Of a DNA stretch of 64,000 bases, positions 34,406 to 44,379 are shown piece by piece. Numbering within the stretch: the first letter of the stretch is position 1; each line of letters begins with the position of its first letter. Below the pieces are notes generated by a model that saw only the letters and a list, made by a program, of their open reading frames with translations, was not told the origin of the DNA and did no database searches. The position numbers and the translations under genes were made by a program. This DNA comes from Nothopassalora personata (lineage: Eukaryota > Ascomycota > Dothideomycetes > Mycosphaerellales > Mycosphaerellaceae): positions 5,394,001 to 5,458,000 of the forward strand of contig CM066287.1 of assembly GCA_033816765.1 (NCBI GenBank). The letters run 5' to 3'.

Positions 34406-36698
34406 GTGCTACTCAGAAGCCCTCGTCGATCACGAAGATACGACGGCAGCGCGATCACTCAACGGGGTTGAGATAACGGTAGCTGGCAGAGCCGACCATC
34501 CGCAGGCATCATACCGCGACATGGACGAACACAGCACTGCCGGTACGGGGAGCGAGGAGTCTGGCGCAAGCATGTCGGGCGCTACAACAAACCATGTGCG
34601 GAGGGAGGGCACTGGGTGCAAGTGAAGCACTCGACGGCTGTCACGTTCCCAGAAATGCTGTGGTTCAAACAAGTGTAGCTCCTGGGATTTGACATGGTAT
34701 GCGAGGCGCACTCGAAACAAGCGCGGGGATATGTCTAGACCTCGCGGAGAGGCTATGGGCAGCCCCCAATCTTAGTTATGACTCAAAATTTGATTAGCCC
34801 GCGAAAACTCCAAAATGCGCTGGCCCGCTAATAGTACAGTATCTATCTTTCCTGTACTGTAGCCGCAGCAAACTTGGGAGGGGTCCACGGGTAGGAGGGG
34901 GCCGGCGGGAGGGAGGATCTCGTGGGAGGACCCTAGTGCAGCGGAGGGCTGGGGGTGGGTACAGTATTTCCCATTTCATGGCATCTGATCGATTAGTCGG
35001 CTGCCCGTAGTCGAACATGGGGGCTGCCCATAGATAGACTCTCCGAGACTTTGAGACCAGTGCGTGTGCGGTGCGTGCGAATAATGTTTCACACGCGCGT
35101 ATCTGCGTGCGCAATGCCAAGCATGTAGCTTGCTATGGCGCGCGCCCATTCTCGAATGTCGATTATCGCACCTTTGAATACGCGTGTTTTCGCGTCGTGT
35201 CGTCGCTATAGGTGTTGTTGAGGCCTCGTGAAGGTGTTGTTTATCCGATGTATCGTTATTGCCGTACCTCATCGTCGCTCGGATACTTTACTGTCGCCAA
35301 TCTACATAACAACAGCAGCATTAGCATGTCCTATTTCGACTGTCAAGACAGGTTTGTATGGCCGCCCCCCCCCCCGGCGGCTACGGGTCTATATCGGAGA
35401 AATACAGGGTGTGCGATCAACGCTAATCGCTTATCCGCGTGGATCGCAAACGCCCTGCTCGAGACATGTGCCGCTTCATCTTCAGCCTCAGCGCGAACAC
35501 GATTGGACGGTGATTGCATGGTGTAACGACAACCAGGTCTGGAAGCACGCATCGCATGAAGCAAATAGAGGCATGCTAGGAATTGCTGCTTCACCGGCGC
35601 GACCAGGTCTTTTCAACTTCCGGGAGCGTCAAGTGTGGTGGTACCCCTAGTCGAGACGTTGTGCTTCCCGTCACACGTTTCACCGCGTGGACCAGTTATG
35701 ACTGTACAGTATGTAGATAGTGGATCACTGCCTGCAAGAAGCAGCACCACAGCAGAAAGTGGCGTTTCCATGGCTCTTGGCGTTTCACGTCATGCACCGT
35801 GCGGCACAAGGATTGGGTGGACGTGTGCGGTGCCTGACGCGCCGAGCAAGCAAGAACCTTGCAGACCAGGGTGCTCGACCCGACCGCACGCGTCTCTTGA
35901 TCAAGGCGGCATCTTTTCATCAACACGACGCTCTGGAGTTTCAGCAGCGCTCACGGCAGTGGGTGAGTGCGGGTGACCGTCTCTACAGCCAGCGCGTTGC
36001 AGCCAAGCGTCGGGAAGTCGACGAGACGCTGTGACGATAATGATGGTTGTGGTGTGGTCTGCAGAAGACAGTAGTGCGCGGCTCCTTACGCGGCTTCATC
36101 TTGAAGCGATCATCATTAACGGTAGCAATGGCGCGGGCGAGTCCACATCGCAATCTCTGGCGCCAAGCTCAAGCTCAATCAACCGGCGGCGACCTTCCCC
36201 CCAACCCCGCCAGTCCACACTTATCTCCCGCCAACGTGCAGTTCCATACGCTTCCCCTTAGTAGCATTCCGCACCAGTGGCATGTCACCGACTTCCACCC
36301 CGGCACCGCTCCTACATGCTCTTTCCGCGCGGCTGTGCACTGGACGAGCGAGGCGACGCAGAGCAAAGCAGGCCCTGGAGGACAGACGACTACGACACGA
36401 AAGTCGCTCATTACATCACTGTTTGGCCACACATTCCTTGCACCAACGACATTGGCATCGACACGACACGCACGCTGTTCGACACGACAATCACAATCAT
36501 TACTACAACCACAACATTCGAGTCTACAGGCTAGACTTATCGCCCTCACTACAGCATTCTGCGGCATATACTGTGCGACTCGTGCCGGCACGAGTCAGGC
36601 ATACCCTTCTTTCACATTTGACAGCTCACCTTATCGAACTCTGTACGACACGTCCTGACAGAGCAGATCATCAGCGTCTTGACTTTATCGCACATTCC

Positions 36699-36701
<3 letters not shown>

Positions 36702-36735
<34 letters not shown>
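36702..36735 (+). repeat. (AC)17 dinucleotide microsatellite
   Basis: A 34-base run of alternating A and C lies in the 5' leader of the ferric reductase gene and ends 9 bases before its proposed start codon. It is read as His-Thr repeats if translation is wrongly started at 36679, which argues for the ATG at 36745. Confidence 0.95.
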
Positions 36736-36744
36736 CCCCCCAAC

Positions 36745-38661
36745 ATGCATTCGTGGACTTGGGTGCTGCTGGCGGCAGCCATGCCATATGTCAGAGCACA
36801 GCTGTCGGGCTCGCATGCACAGCAGTCGGGCTCGCCTGGACAACAGTCGGGCTCGTCTGCACAGCAGTCGGGCTCGCCTGGACAGTCGGGCTCGCCTGGA
36901 CAGCACGCGGGCCCGCCTGGACAGGGAGGGGCAGAGTCCTCAGAAGAATTCCTCAATATCCAGACTCGCATTTACGTTCTGTGGGCATTGGGCATGATTG
37001 TTGCAATTGTACTGATCTACCGCTTGACTTCGCGCGTCCTGCAGCACATCCGCAAGCTGGCCAACTTGAACCATGGGACGTGTAGTGACGGTAGACAGCG
37101 TTACTGGAGCATACCGGACGGCCGATGGGCCAAGTTCAAGCGTTACTTCCTCTCCGCACCGCTCTTTCGCAAGCGACACAACCGCGAATTCAAGCTTTCG
37201 GCGGCCGTCAATGTGGGTACCTTGCCAAGTCGTATGCAAACCTTCTTCTTGGTGGGCTACTTTGCAATGAACGTCGTCTTAACCGTCTGGAAAATTGACT
37301 GGTCTGATTCTAAGACTTTCATGTCTGCTGCCGTGGGACGGACTGGTTACTTGGCCGTTGTCAATATGGTACCACTCTTCTTTGTGTCCGGCCGAACCAA
37401 CCCTCTCATCTCCATGCTCGGCATTAGCTTCAACGACTTCAACATGATTCACCGATGGATTGGCCGCATCGTTGTATTCGAGACCGTGGCCCATGCTGCC
37501 TTCTGGTTCTGCGGCAAGGTTGCGACCTATGGGTCCGAGAAGGGTCATCAGATCATTGCAAAGACGATGGCTTCAAGCACCTTCATCCTGTGCGGAACCA
37601 TTGGATTCTGCGCTTTTTGTGCGATCCTCCTGCAGTCTCCTTCGATCATCCGCCATGCGTTCTACGAGACATTTTTGCACCTGCACATCATGCTTGCAAT
37701 CACTGCGATCGTCGCCGTATGGATGCATCTTGATGGTAAGCCTTCTCAGCTCACGCTCCAGGGTGCTCTCGTGTCCTTAATCATGGAGCGCCTGATCCGC
37801 GTATGGTCCATCGTGACCAACAACTTTGGCCGCAAGGGTCGCACCAAGGCTGAGGTCGAGGCGTTGCCTGGTGACTCCATGCGTGTCACTCTGCGTCCAT
37901 CAAAGACATGGAATTTCAGACCCGGACAGCACGTGTACTTGTACATCCCCAGCATCGGCATGTGGACCAGCCATCCATTCTCTCTGGCCTGGAGCGAAGA
38001 CGGCACTGACCTGGTGCGCGAGAAGGCATTGCCCATGGCTCGCCAAGACATACTCACAGCCAAGGCCACCTCCCTCTCTCTGATCATCCGTCGTCGGACT
38101 GGCTTTACGGATGCTCTTTACAGAAAGGCGGAACAGTGCAAATCTGGCCCACTCATCACAACCGCGCTCATCGAAGGTCCTTACGGACAGCAAAGCTTTC
38201 ATTCTTACGGAACTGTCATGCTGTTCGCTGCCGGAGTCGGAATCACGCACCAAGTCCCTCATGTTCGTGACCTCGTGGCGGCTTACAACAACGGAACATG
38301 TGCGACTCGCAAGGTCATCCTCGTCTGGATTATCCAATCGCCTGAGCATCTCGAATGGATTAGGCCATGGATGACACAGATTCTTGGCATGGAGAAGCGT
38401 CGCGACATTCTCAAAATTCTTCTTTTCGTCACGAGACCTCGGAGCACAAAGGAGATTCAGTCTCCTTCCGCGTCTGTGCAAATGTTCCCCGGCAAGCCAG
38501 ATGTCGGCGCCCTCATCGGCAAGGAGCAAGAGGACCAGGTCGGCGCTATGGCCATTAGTGTCTGTGGCACCGGCAGTCTTAGCGACGATGTCCGAAAAGG
38601 CATGCGCGACCGCTGCGAACAAACCGAGATCGACTTCTTCGAGGAGGCTTTCTCGTGGTAG
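36745..38661 (+). CDS. Ferric reductase (FRE family, transmembrane flavocytochrome)
   Basis: This is a plasma-membrane NADPH-dependent metalloreductase that reduces Fe3+ (or Cu2+) for uptake. The product is 638 aa. The ATG at 36745 gives a classic signal peptide (MHSWTWVLLAAAMPYVRA), whereas the upstream ATG at 36679 would translate the AC microsatellite. Next comes an extracellular low-complexity segment of six-residue QSGSPG repeats (about residues 20-60), then TM helices. The ferric-reductase TM domain has haem-ligand His pairs in MIHRWIGRIVVFETVAHAAFW and ETFLHLHIMLAITAIVAVWMH. The FAD-binding domain shows FRPGQHVYLYIP and HPFSLAW. The NADPH-binding part shows IEGPYGQQSFHSYG and the C-terminal VCGTGSLSDDVR. 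All key motifs are present. It stands alone, without a paired ferroxidase or permease in the window. Confidence 0.93.
   Translation: MHSWTWVLLAAAMPYVRAQLSGSHAQQSGSPGQQSGSSAQQSGSPGQSGSPGQHAGPPGQGGAESSEEFLNIQTRIYVLWALGMIVAIVLIYRLTSRVLQHIRKLANLNHGTCSDGRQRYWSIPDGRWAKFKRYFLSAPLFRKRHNREFKLSAAVNVGTLPSRMQTFFLVGYFAMNVVLTVWKIDWSDSKTFMSAAVGRTGYLAVVNMVPLFFVSGRTNPLISMLGISFNDFNMIHRWIGRIVVFETVAHAAFWFCGKVATYGSEKGHQIIAKTMASSTFILCGTIGFCAFCAILLQSPSIIRHAFYETFLHLHIMLAITAIVAVWMHLDGKPSQLTLQGALVSLIMERLIRVWSIVTNNFGRKGRTKAEVEALPGDSMRVTLRPSKTWNFRPGQHVYLYIPSIGMWTSHPFSLAWSEDGTDLVREKALPMARQDILTAKATSLSLIIRRRTGFTDALYRKAEQCKSGPLITTALIEGPYGQQSFHSYGTVMLFAAGVGITHQVPHVRDLVAAYNNGTCATRKVILVWIIQSPEHLEWIRPWMTQILGMEKRRDILKILLFVTRPRSTKEIQSPSASVQMFPGKPDVGALIGKEQEDQVGAMAISVCGTGSLSDDVRKGMRDRCEQTEIDFFEEAFSW
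36800..36925 (+). repeat. 18-nt coding minisatellite in ferric reductase
   Basis: Tandem imperfect units of CAGTCGGGCTCGCCTGGA encode QSGSPG. Six or so copies lie directly after the signal peptide in the predicted extracellular segment. Variants include QSGSSA, QSGSHA and QHAGPP. The unit length is a multiple of three, so copy-number change keeps the frame. Confidence 0.85.
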
Positions 38662-38870
38662 TCACACGTACAGGCCATAGCGTTACGAGTCTCACGAGTC
38701 CATGGAGTTGGTGCCTTCCGGTGCTGGGCGCTATTGTAGCGGATCATCGGGCAACCTTCATTTCTTTCTTTTCTTGTATAGGATATAGCATCTAGGTTCG
38801 GCTAGGAAGAGGCTGAATAGAAAGCGTAGCCTGGGTGTTTCGATCCATCTCTGGTGGATGCAACTTTTTT

Positions 38871-39823
38871 TCATGAGCTGGACTTTTGCCCTGTGGCAAC
38901 GTGCATCTTAGTGAAGTCTCCTTCTACGCATTTGCCAATCGAGTCTGCCACGCTCTCCTTGAGGTTGAAGATGGCTTCGGCAGTGTGGTTCTTCGAACAG
39001 AATTTCCCTACCAAGTCCTGATTCGCCTTGATCGTCTGCTGCAAGCCTGCACTTCCCCTTCCAGCCTCCTCACCAGCATCGTTACTCGCCTCCACCTACA
39101 GGTAAGACAGGTTAGTCTACGTGTGTGTCTCAAGAAAAAATGCGTGCTGAATGTCTCTCAAGACGTCGCACCACGGCTACTGTACCTGCGATTACTCACC
39201 ACCAGTGGAACCTTATACACAACATCCTCCACACCCACCAACCCCGCACCCCTAAACCAACCTCCAAGCTTCTCCCCACACCTGACATCAACCCCCTTCC
39301 CTCTACCACCCCTCTCAACCTCGCTCATCCACTCCCACCCCTCACTCAACCACCCCCCCTCCGGAACACCCTCCCTCCCCCTCCCCGCGAAAATTCCCAA
39401 TCCCGGCTCCTCCTGCATCTCCACCCATCCCCCCTCTCCCAACAACCCCACCACCATCTTCACATGCTCGTCCCAATTCTTCACGTCACGAGCCCCTCCC
39501 CGTTGAAAAGTGTAATCAAACGTCCCCGGCCAGAAGAGCATATCCTCCCTCTCGACGAGTTCTTCCAAGCTCGCTTTGATGTACATGAGATTGGGGAGGC
39601 GGCCGTGACGGGGGGCGTCGACGGAGTTGGGGGAGATGCCGATGACCTGAGCGGACGGGAATTTCTTGGCTAGGTGGTGCGTGAGGAGGCCGGTGCCGCA
39701 GGAGATGTGCAGGATCTTTTGGGGGCGGGAGGGGCGGGCGTGGAAGGGGTTCTGGTGCATTAGGTGGTTGAGGTGCAGGGTTTGGGTGTCGTGATGGGAG
39801 GGATCTGTGGTGAGGTAGGCCAT
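38871..39823 (-). CDS. SAM-dependent class I methyltransferase (LaeA-like/UMTA type)
   Basis: This is a predicted S-adenosylmethionine-dependent methyltransferase with unknown substrate. The exons are 39200-39823 and 38871-39095. The intron at 39096-39199 (GTGAGT...CTGTAG) is phase 0, joining DVVYKVPLV to VEASNDAGEE. The product from the ATG at 39823 is 282 aa. Motif I reads ILHISCGTGLLTHHLAKKFP. Later elements are QVIGISPNSVD, FDYTFQRGGARDVKNWDEHV and GGWVEMQEEPGLG. The end, MHVATGQKSSS, resembles the final strand of LaeA-like enzymes. The frame stays open upstream to about 39929 and encodes a His-rich segment ending HPTYYTTHPST, so an additional 5' exon is possible. Ser replaces the usual Gly in the first position of the GCGTG motif, a tolerated change. 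A role in regulation or metabolism is not predictable here. Confidence 0.78.
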
Positions 39824-40204
39824 GGTGCTGGGGTGGGTGGTGTAGTAGGTTGGATGTTGATGGTGGGTGCGGAGGTGGTTGTTGTGGTGGTCATCTTGAA
39901 GGATGAAGTGCTTCTGGTTGGAAAGCTACCCCGCGCGAAGAGATTGTTCAATGCCTGGCCTAGGGTGTTGTCAGTTGTTGTATACATCTCTTGTTTGGTC
40001 GTGAGTGGGCGAGGAGCTGTCAATGATCTGCAAATGGAAGTATTGCGTCTTCTAGGGAGTCGCTACTGCAACCTCGTAGAGCTTTCACGACGGGTCAACC
40101 GGGCTTTGGAGCAATAGTCAGCTGTGAAGTGTTTGGCATTGTGCTTGCGGAGCTGTCAGATCGATTATAGCGCCATGGTCTTTGCGGTCATCTTCTTGGA
40201 CTGC
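39824..40204. other. Spacer between methyltransferase and GST genes, possible missing 5' exon
   Basis: This is the same-strand spacer of about 380 bases. The part up to about 39929 is open in the methyltransferase frame and may be coding. The rest probably holds its promoter and the GST 3' UTR. Nothing else was recognised. Confidence 0.45.
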
Positions 40205-41290
40205 CTATTTCTTGGCATCATCCTTCATGCCCTGTAGGATCCACGCACTGCTTGCGGCTGCAAGCTTCTCCGTTGCATCTTTATCAGCCAGCAGCTCCTT
40301 CATCCTGTAAGGATCAGGAACATTGGCACCTGGGACGGTGTTAGCCTGAGCAACTCTGAGAACTCTCTCGGGCAACGAGGTTCTTACCCTTCTGCAGCGC
40401 AGGCCTCGACCAAAGACGCTCTTCCCAAGCCTTGAGGTGAGGGAACTCTTCGATGTCAACACCAGCCCACCCAGCTGCGCTGACCCAGCCCCAATGTGCG
40501 ATATCAGCAATCGTGAGCTTGTTGCCGACGAGATATTCGACATTGTTATCTTTGAGGTGCTTTTCAAGGACGCCATAGAGACGGCGAGTTTCGTTTTGAT
40601 ATCGATTCACGCCGTATGGAATGTGCTCAGGCGCATACTGTATGATATCAGTAACAGTCCACATTACGATGCGCTAGAAGGCATACCCGTGTGAAATGAT
40701 TGGCTTGACCTTGCATAGGTCCAACTCCCGCGTTCATAAAGAATAGCCAGCTAGTCATCTACACTGTGTCAGACCAGTCCATCGATCTCGTTCACAGCAA
40801 TGCCAACCTCAACGTGCTCTCTGGTACCAGCTGGGAAGCTGATCTTGTGATCTTTATCATATCTCTCAACAAGGTACTGCACTGCAAAGGTGATCAACAG
40901 TCAATACCTCTCACGATTCGTTCCATGACGCATGAAGATCACATACTGATGCTGCCACTTTCGAAGACTCTGATTGGCTTGCCGTCGGTAAAAGTGTCGG
41001 TCAAGGCTGGGATTCGCCCATTTGGATTGACTGTTCGAATGCATCAGCATCGTTCGAGAGGCTGGAACCGTACCGATGGCGGCCCACTGTCGAGGAACCA
41101 TTGCTCCTTCTGGGTGTTCTTGGAGATGTCGATCTTGGTGAAATCATAAGGCAAGCTGCATCGTGCCACATCAGCCATAGCAAACATCATACGTGACCCA
41201 GGCGATTGATTACCCTAGCTCTTCAAGCGTGATGGAGATCTTTATGCCATTGGGCGTCTGGGTCGTGTATAGGTGGATGTTAGAAGACAT
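40205..41290 (-). CDS. Glutathione S-transferase, Ure2-like, seven exons
   Basis: This is a cytosolic glutathione transferase of the Ure2p/GstA-like fungal class, acting in detoxification of electrophiles. Seven exons assemble in phase: 41214-41290, 41088-41155, 40947-41030, 40808-40881, 40687-40758, 40388-40637 and 40205-40329. The 249-residue product begins MSSNIHLYTTQTPNGIKISI. It continues LPYDFTKIDISKNTQKEQWF, INPNGRIPALTD and FESGSI (N-terminal thioredoxin-fold glutathione site). The C-terminal helical domain includes QYLVERYDKDHKISFP, MTSWLFFMNAGVGPMQGQ, HIPYGVNRYQNETRRLYGVL and LTIADIAHWGWVSAAGW. The donors of introns 2 (GTGGGC) and 4 (GTTGGC) are weak but are forced by protein continuity. 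It is by far the most intron-rich gene of the window, with introns down to about 45 nt. Confidence 0.9.
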
Positions 41291-42155
41291 GATGAGCTAC
41301 TCTGCGTGAGTCTTTTTGGGCTAGACGGCAGCACTGTCAACGACGACAAGAGGCAGGAGTGATGGAATGATGTCTGAAATCGCTCTCTTAAGTATTTGAG
41401 ATCAGAGTACAGCCCCAGGCAATATTCATACAAACCTAACATCTACGCTATCCCTAATCAGGTTGCTACAGTGTCTTCTAGGTAGTAATCAACAACAGTG
41501 GAGATCATACTAGGTAGTAAGCTACACCAAGCAGTGGAACATCCTTTCTAATAGGAATAGGAATAGTGAAAGGTACACGGCAGATGTTGCCCCACCTTCA
41601 GCTCTCGGGAGGAGTTGGACATTTGGACTGGCATTAGGATCTTGCCATGCTACTGTGATCAGTTGTGTCCGGGTGCAAATGCTCGCGTGACACGCCAATC
41701 TTAGGTGACGATGTTTTTGCAAACGTGATGGAGTCGCTCGGGGGGTTCAACCAGGTCTTACCTCAGCAAGCTCAGTCGCTCCTTCTCGACTCGGCACCGT
41801 CTGGCCAATCGGATAGCCCCGTCCACAGCAGGCCTTGGCGAGCGGATTGGCGTCGGTCGCTATGATTGGCCGAATTCCGAGGTCCCGCATCCCTAGTGCC
41901 CGTTCTCCCCGCACCCTTAAGCAATTCCAGCAGCGAGTCTGAGCCTGCTGAGGTAAACCACTTCGTGCCTTCTACTTCTGCGACACGTGCAGACGCGCCT
42001 GCCGGGAACGCGTACCAACACCTGAAGCTTATGGAACGCGTCCCAGACCAGATTCGTGACTTCCCGGATTGCGACCAAGGCGGCCTTCTCTTCACTTTCG
42101 ACCACATCGCAACAGCGCAGCACACCGTAGAAACCCGTAGGAATAAAGCGACAGA
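41291..42155. other. Divergent promoter region GST / rad51
   Basis: This is about 865 bases between divergent starts. The rad51-proximal part carries two ACGCGT boxes (42008-42013 and 42036-42041). Two copies of CTAGGTAGTAA occur near 41478 and 41511. No gene was supported. Confidence 0.55.
42008..42041. promoter_or_regulatory. Pair of ACGCGT (MluI cell-cycle box-like) sites upstream of rad51
   Basis: ACGCGT occurs at 42008-42013 and again at 42036-42041, about 115-150 bases before the rad51 start codon. The word is palindromic, so both strands match. In yeasts the MBF complex (Mbp1/Swi6; Cdc10 in fission yeast) binds ACGCGT and drives G1/S expression of DNA replication and repair genes including RAD51. 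Function here is inferred from motif and position only. Confidence 0.55.
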
Positions 42156-43314
42156 ATGGCATCAGAAGACGATCAAACACAGACAGGATACGAGGATGGC
42201 CTCGCCGGCGGTCCAGGAGCACCAACGCCACTGTCTGGTCTCGAGGTATACACAAGCAACGACAGGGTGGCAAACGTTGCAACATACTGATAATTGACAG
42301 GGCATCTCAGGCCTGACAAAGCGCGATATTCAGCTCTTCGTCGATGCTGGCTACAACACAGTTGAGAGCGTCGCATACACGTATGTCTGTCAACAGCATG
42401 TCTACCAAGCCAACCACTGACGCCCAATGGATAGACCGAAGAAGGTACTTGAGACCATCAAGGGTGTGTCGGAGCAGAAGGCCACCAAGATCCTCACAGA
42501 AGCGTCGAAACTTGTGCCAATGGGCTTCACGACGGCCACGGAAATGCACCAGCGACGATCGGAACTCATCTCCATCACGACCGGGTCCAAGCAGCTCGAC
42601 ACCCTCCTAGCAGGCGGAATCGAGACCGGCAGCATTACAGAGCTCTTCGGAGAGTTCAGAACGGGAAAGAGTCAGATCTGCCACACCTTGGCCGTGACAT
42701 GCCAGCTACCATTCGACATGGGTGGTGGTGAAGGAAAGTGCTTGTACATCGATACCGAGGGGACCTTCCGACCTGTCCGACTTCTGTCTGTGGCAGACCG
42801 TTTCGGTCTGTCTGGTGAGGAGGTCCTGGACAACGTTGCCTATGCCCGCGCATACAACTCGGACCATCAGCTACAATTGCTGAATCAAGCGGCGCAGATG
42901 ATGACCGAGACTCGCTTCTCGCTCCTCATAGTGGACAGCGCCACATCTCTGTATCGAACGGACTTCATGGGTCGTGGTGAGCTATCGAATCGACAGACGC
43001 ATCTCGCCAAATTTATGCGGATCCTCCAACGACTTGCCGACGAGTTCGGGATTGCCGTGGTGATCACCAACCAGGTCGTGGCACAAGTAGATGGAGGTCC
43101 GTCAGCTATGTTTAACCCGGATCCAAAAAAGCCAATTGGAGGCAACATCATTGCGCATGCCTCGACAACGCGTCTGTCGCTCAAGAAGGGCCGAGGCGAG
43201 ACGCGTGTTTGCAAGATCTATGATTCACCATGCCTGCCAGAAGCAGATTGCATGTTCGCTATCACCGAAGCTGGCATCAACGATCCGGCACCTAAAGACC
43301 TAGAGAAGGACTAA
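42156..43314 (+). CDS. rad51: RAD51 recombinase
   Basis: This is the RecA-family strand-exchange ATPase of homologous recombination, nuclear. Exons are 42156-42245, 42301-42380 and 42435-43314, joined by introns 42246-42300 (GTATAC...GACAG) and 42381-42434 (GTATGT...GATAG). All phases agree. The 349-residue product starts [20 protein letters not shown] and has the helix-hairpin-helix N-domain ([23 protein letters not shown]), Walker [10 protein letters not shown], Walker B LLIVD, and the L1/L2 region with [20 protein letters not shown]. It ends PKDLEKD. Length and sequence are standard for fungal Rad51. The strong identity confirms the intron positions. Two ACGCGT boxes lie just upstream. Confidence 0.97.
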
Positions 43315-43686
43315 GAGAGTTGTTGAAAGGATATAGAAAGAAGAATGCCCTCACGACAGCATGAAAAATGGCGCATTTGTTTTGGCAGCATGGCTCGGCG
43401 TTCGGCGATAAACCTGGTGTGTTGAACGAAGGACGATCGAGTGCCATTGGCAAGATGTAGAAAGTAATATTCAAGATACCCAGTGGACTTTTTGCTGTCA
43501 TTGCTTACCTTCTTCATCCCACTATACCCACATTCCCAAGTGCCTCGGCGATCCCTGACGCCTCGACTACGTCATAATAAAGCGGCAGCGATATACGTGC
43601 AACACGCCTCGCCTTCAGAAGCATTGCCCTGAGGGAACACAACGACCACTCGAGCACGATACTTTTGACCAATCCACAACGCCATC
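43315..43686. other. Intergenic region rad51 / CsbD-like gene
   Basis: This spacer of about 370 bases in tandem orientation contains the rad51 3' UTR and the promoter of the CsbD-like gene. No further feature was seen. Confidence 0.5.
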
Positions 43687-44027
43687 ATGTCTGACTCAAC
43701 AAACACCAACCAGCCATCTCTTGTGGGCGGCCACGCACAGTACATCAAGTCGCAGGCAGAGGTACATGGAAACAGTAACCCTCTGTGAGAGAACAACGAA
43801 TACTGACATTTTGTAAGGCTGCTGTCGGCAGTGTGACTGGATCAGCCGAATGGAAGGCCTCAGCCGAGCAAGACAAGCAACAAGCCGTCGACACCATGAA
43901 AGCCGCATCGGCGAACCGCGATCACCAACAGCAAGGATTCGGAAAGATTGAGGAGGTTGCAGGCAAGGCCGTGGGTTGTGAGGGTATGGAGACTGAAGGC
44001 GCTGCGACGAAGAAGCCAGGGCAGTAG
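43687..44027 (+). CDS. Small CsbD-like stress protein
   Basis: This is a 94-residue hydrophilic protein of the CsbD-like type found in many fungi (often annotated as mismatched base pair and cruciform DNA recognition protein). Exon 1 is 43687-43761. The intron at 43762-43817 (GTACAT...GTAAG) is phase 0. Exon 2 is 43818-44027. The sequence runs MSDSTNTNQPSLVGGHAQYI, GSVTGSAEWKASAEQDKQQA, HQQQGFGKIEEVAGKAVGCE, then EGAATKKPGQ. The GKIEEVAGKAVGCEGM motif is the family hallmark. Members are usually stress- or starvation-induced in bacteria. The fungal role is not established. The second exon is too short to be called reliably without the family match. Confidence 0.8.
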
Positions 44028-44379
44028 TGGATGTGATGGATTAGATGAAGGTAGCTAGAGCAATGATATATGATGTGGCCTCTCCGCGTTGGATTCGAGG
44101 TAGGTATGATCGGCGACTTTTCCACAGTGGTATCCCAGACGGCGTCGAAGACGCGTGCGACCTGGACTACTGTCGTCAGTCTCTGCGAAGGCTGGCTAGT
44201 TCCTCGGAGCATTTTTGAGGATTAGAGGCGAAGGCGCGTCGCCGTCGCTCCAGATCACTGCAAGAATCTCAGGTTCGGAGTTTTGTTGTCGCTGCATTTT
44301 ACTCACATTTGCTGGTATACCCACTGGAACCCTTCTTGTGCTCAACAAGCAGGCATCTATGTCATGAAGACTGTCAACC
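44028..44379. other. Intergenic region between convergent genes
   Basis: About 350 bases separate the CsbD-like gene from the 3' end of the Med16 gene. No coding region or repeat was recognised. Confidence 0.5.

Larger units (their letters stand above)
34285..36744. other. Long gene-poor region upstream of the ferric reductase gene
   Basis: This is about 2.46 kb with no supported gene. It holds the inverted repeat at 34337-34405, several TACTGTA/TACAGTA words (34835-34841, 34855-34861, 34960-34966 and the palindrome ACTGTACAGT at 35701-35710), a C11 run at 35365-35375, and an (AC)17 microsatellite at 36702-36735 just before the ferric reductase start. Long open frames after 36047 have no family resemblance and run into the next gene in the wrong frame. 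Confidence 0.6.

Noticed and set aside
36679..36744. Upstream ATG for the ferric reductase
   Set aside because: It would put His-Thr repeats from the AC microsatellite before a perfect signal peptide. The ATG at 36745 is preferred.
36282..37085. 267-codon plus-strand frame overlapping the start of the ferric reductase gene
   Set aside because: It is low-complexity (His-Thr and Thr-Ala-Val repeats) from the microsatellite and minisatellite read in another frame.
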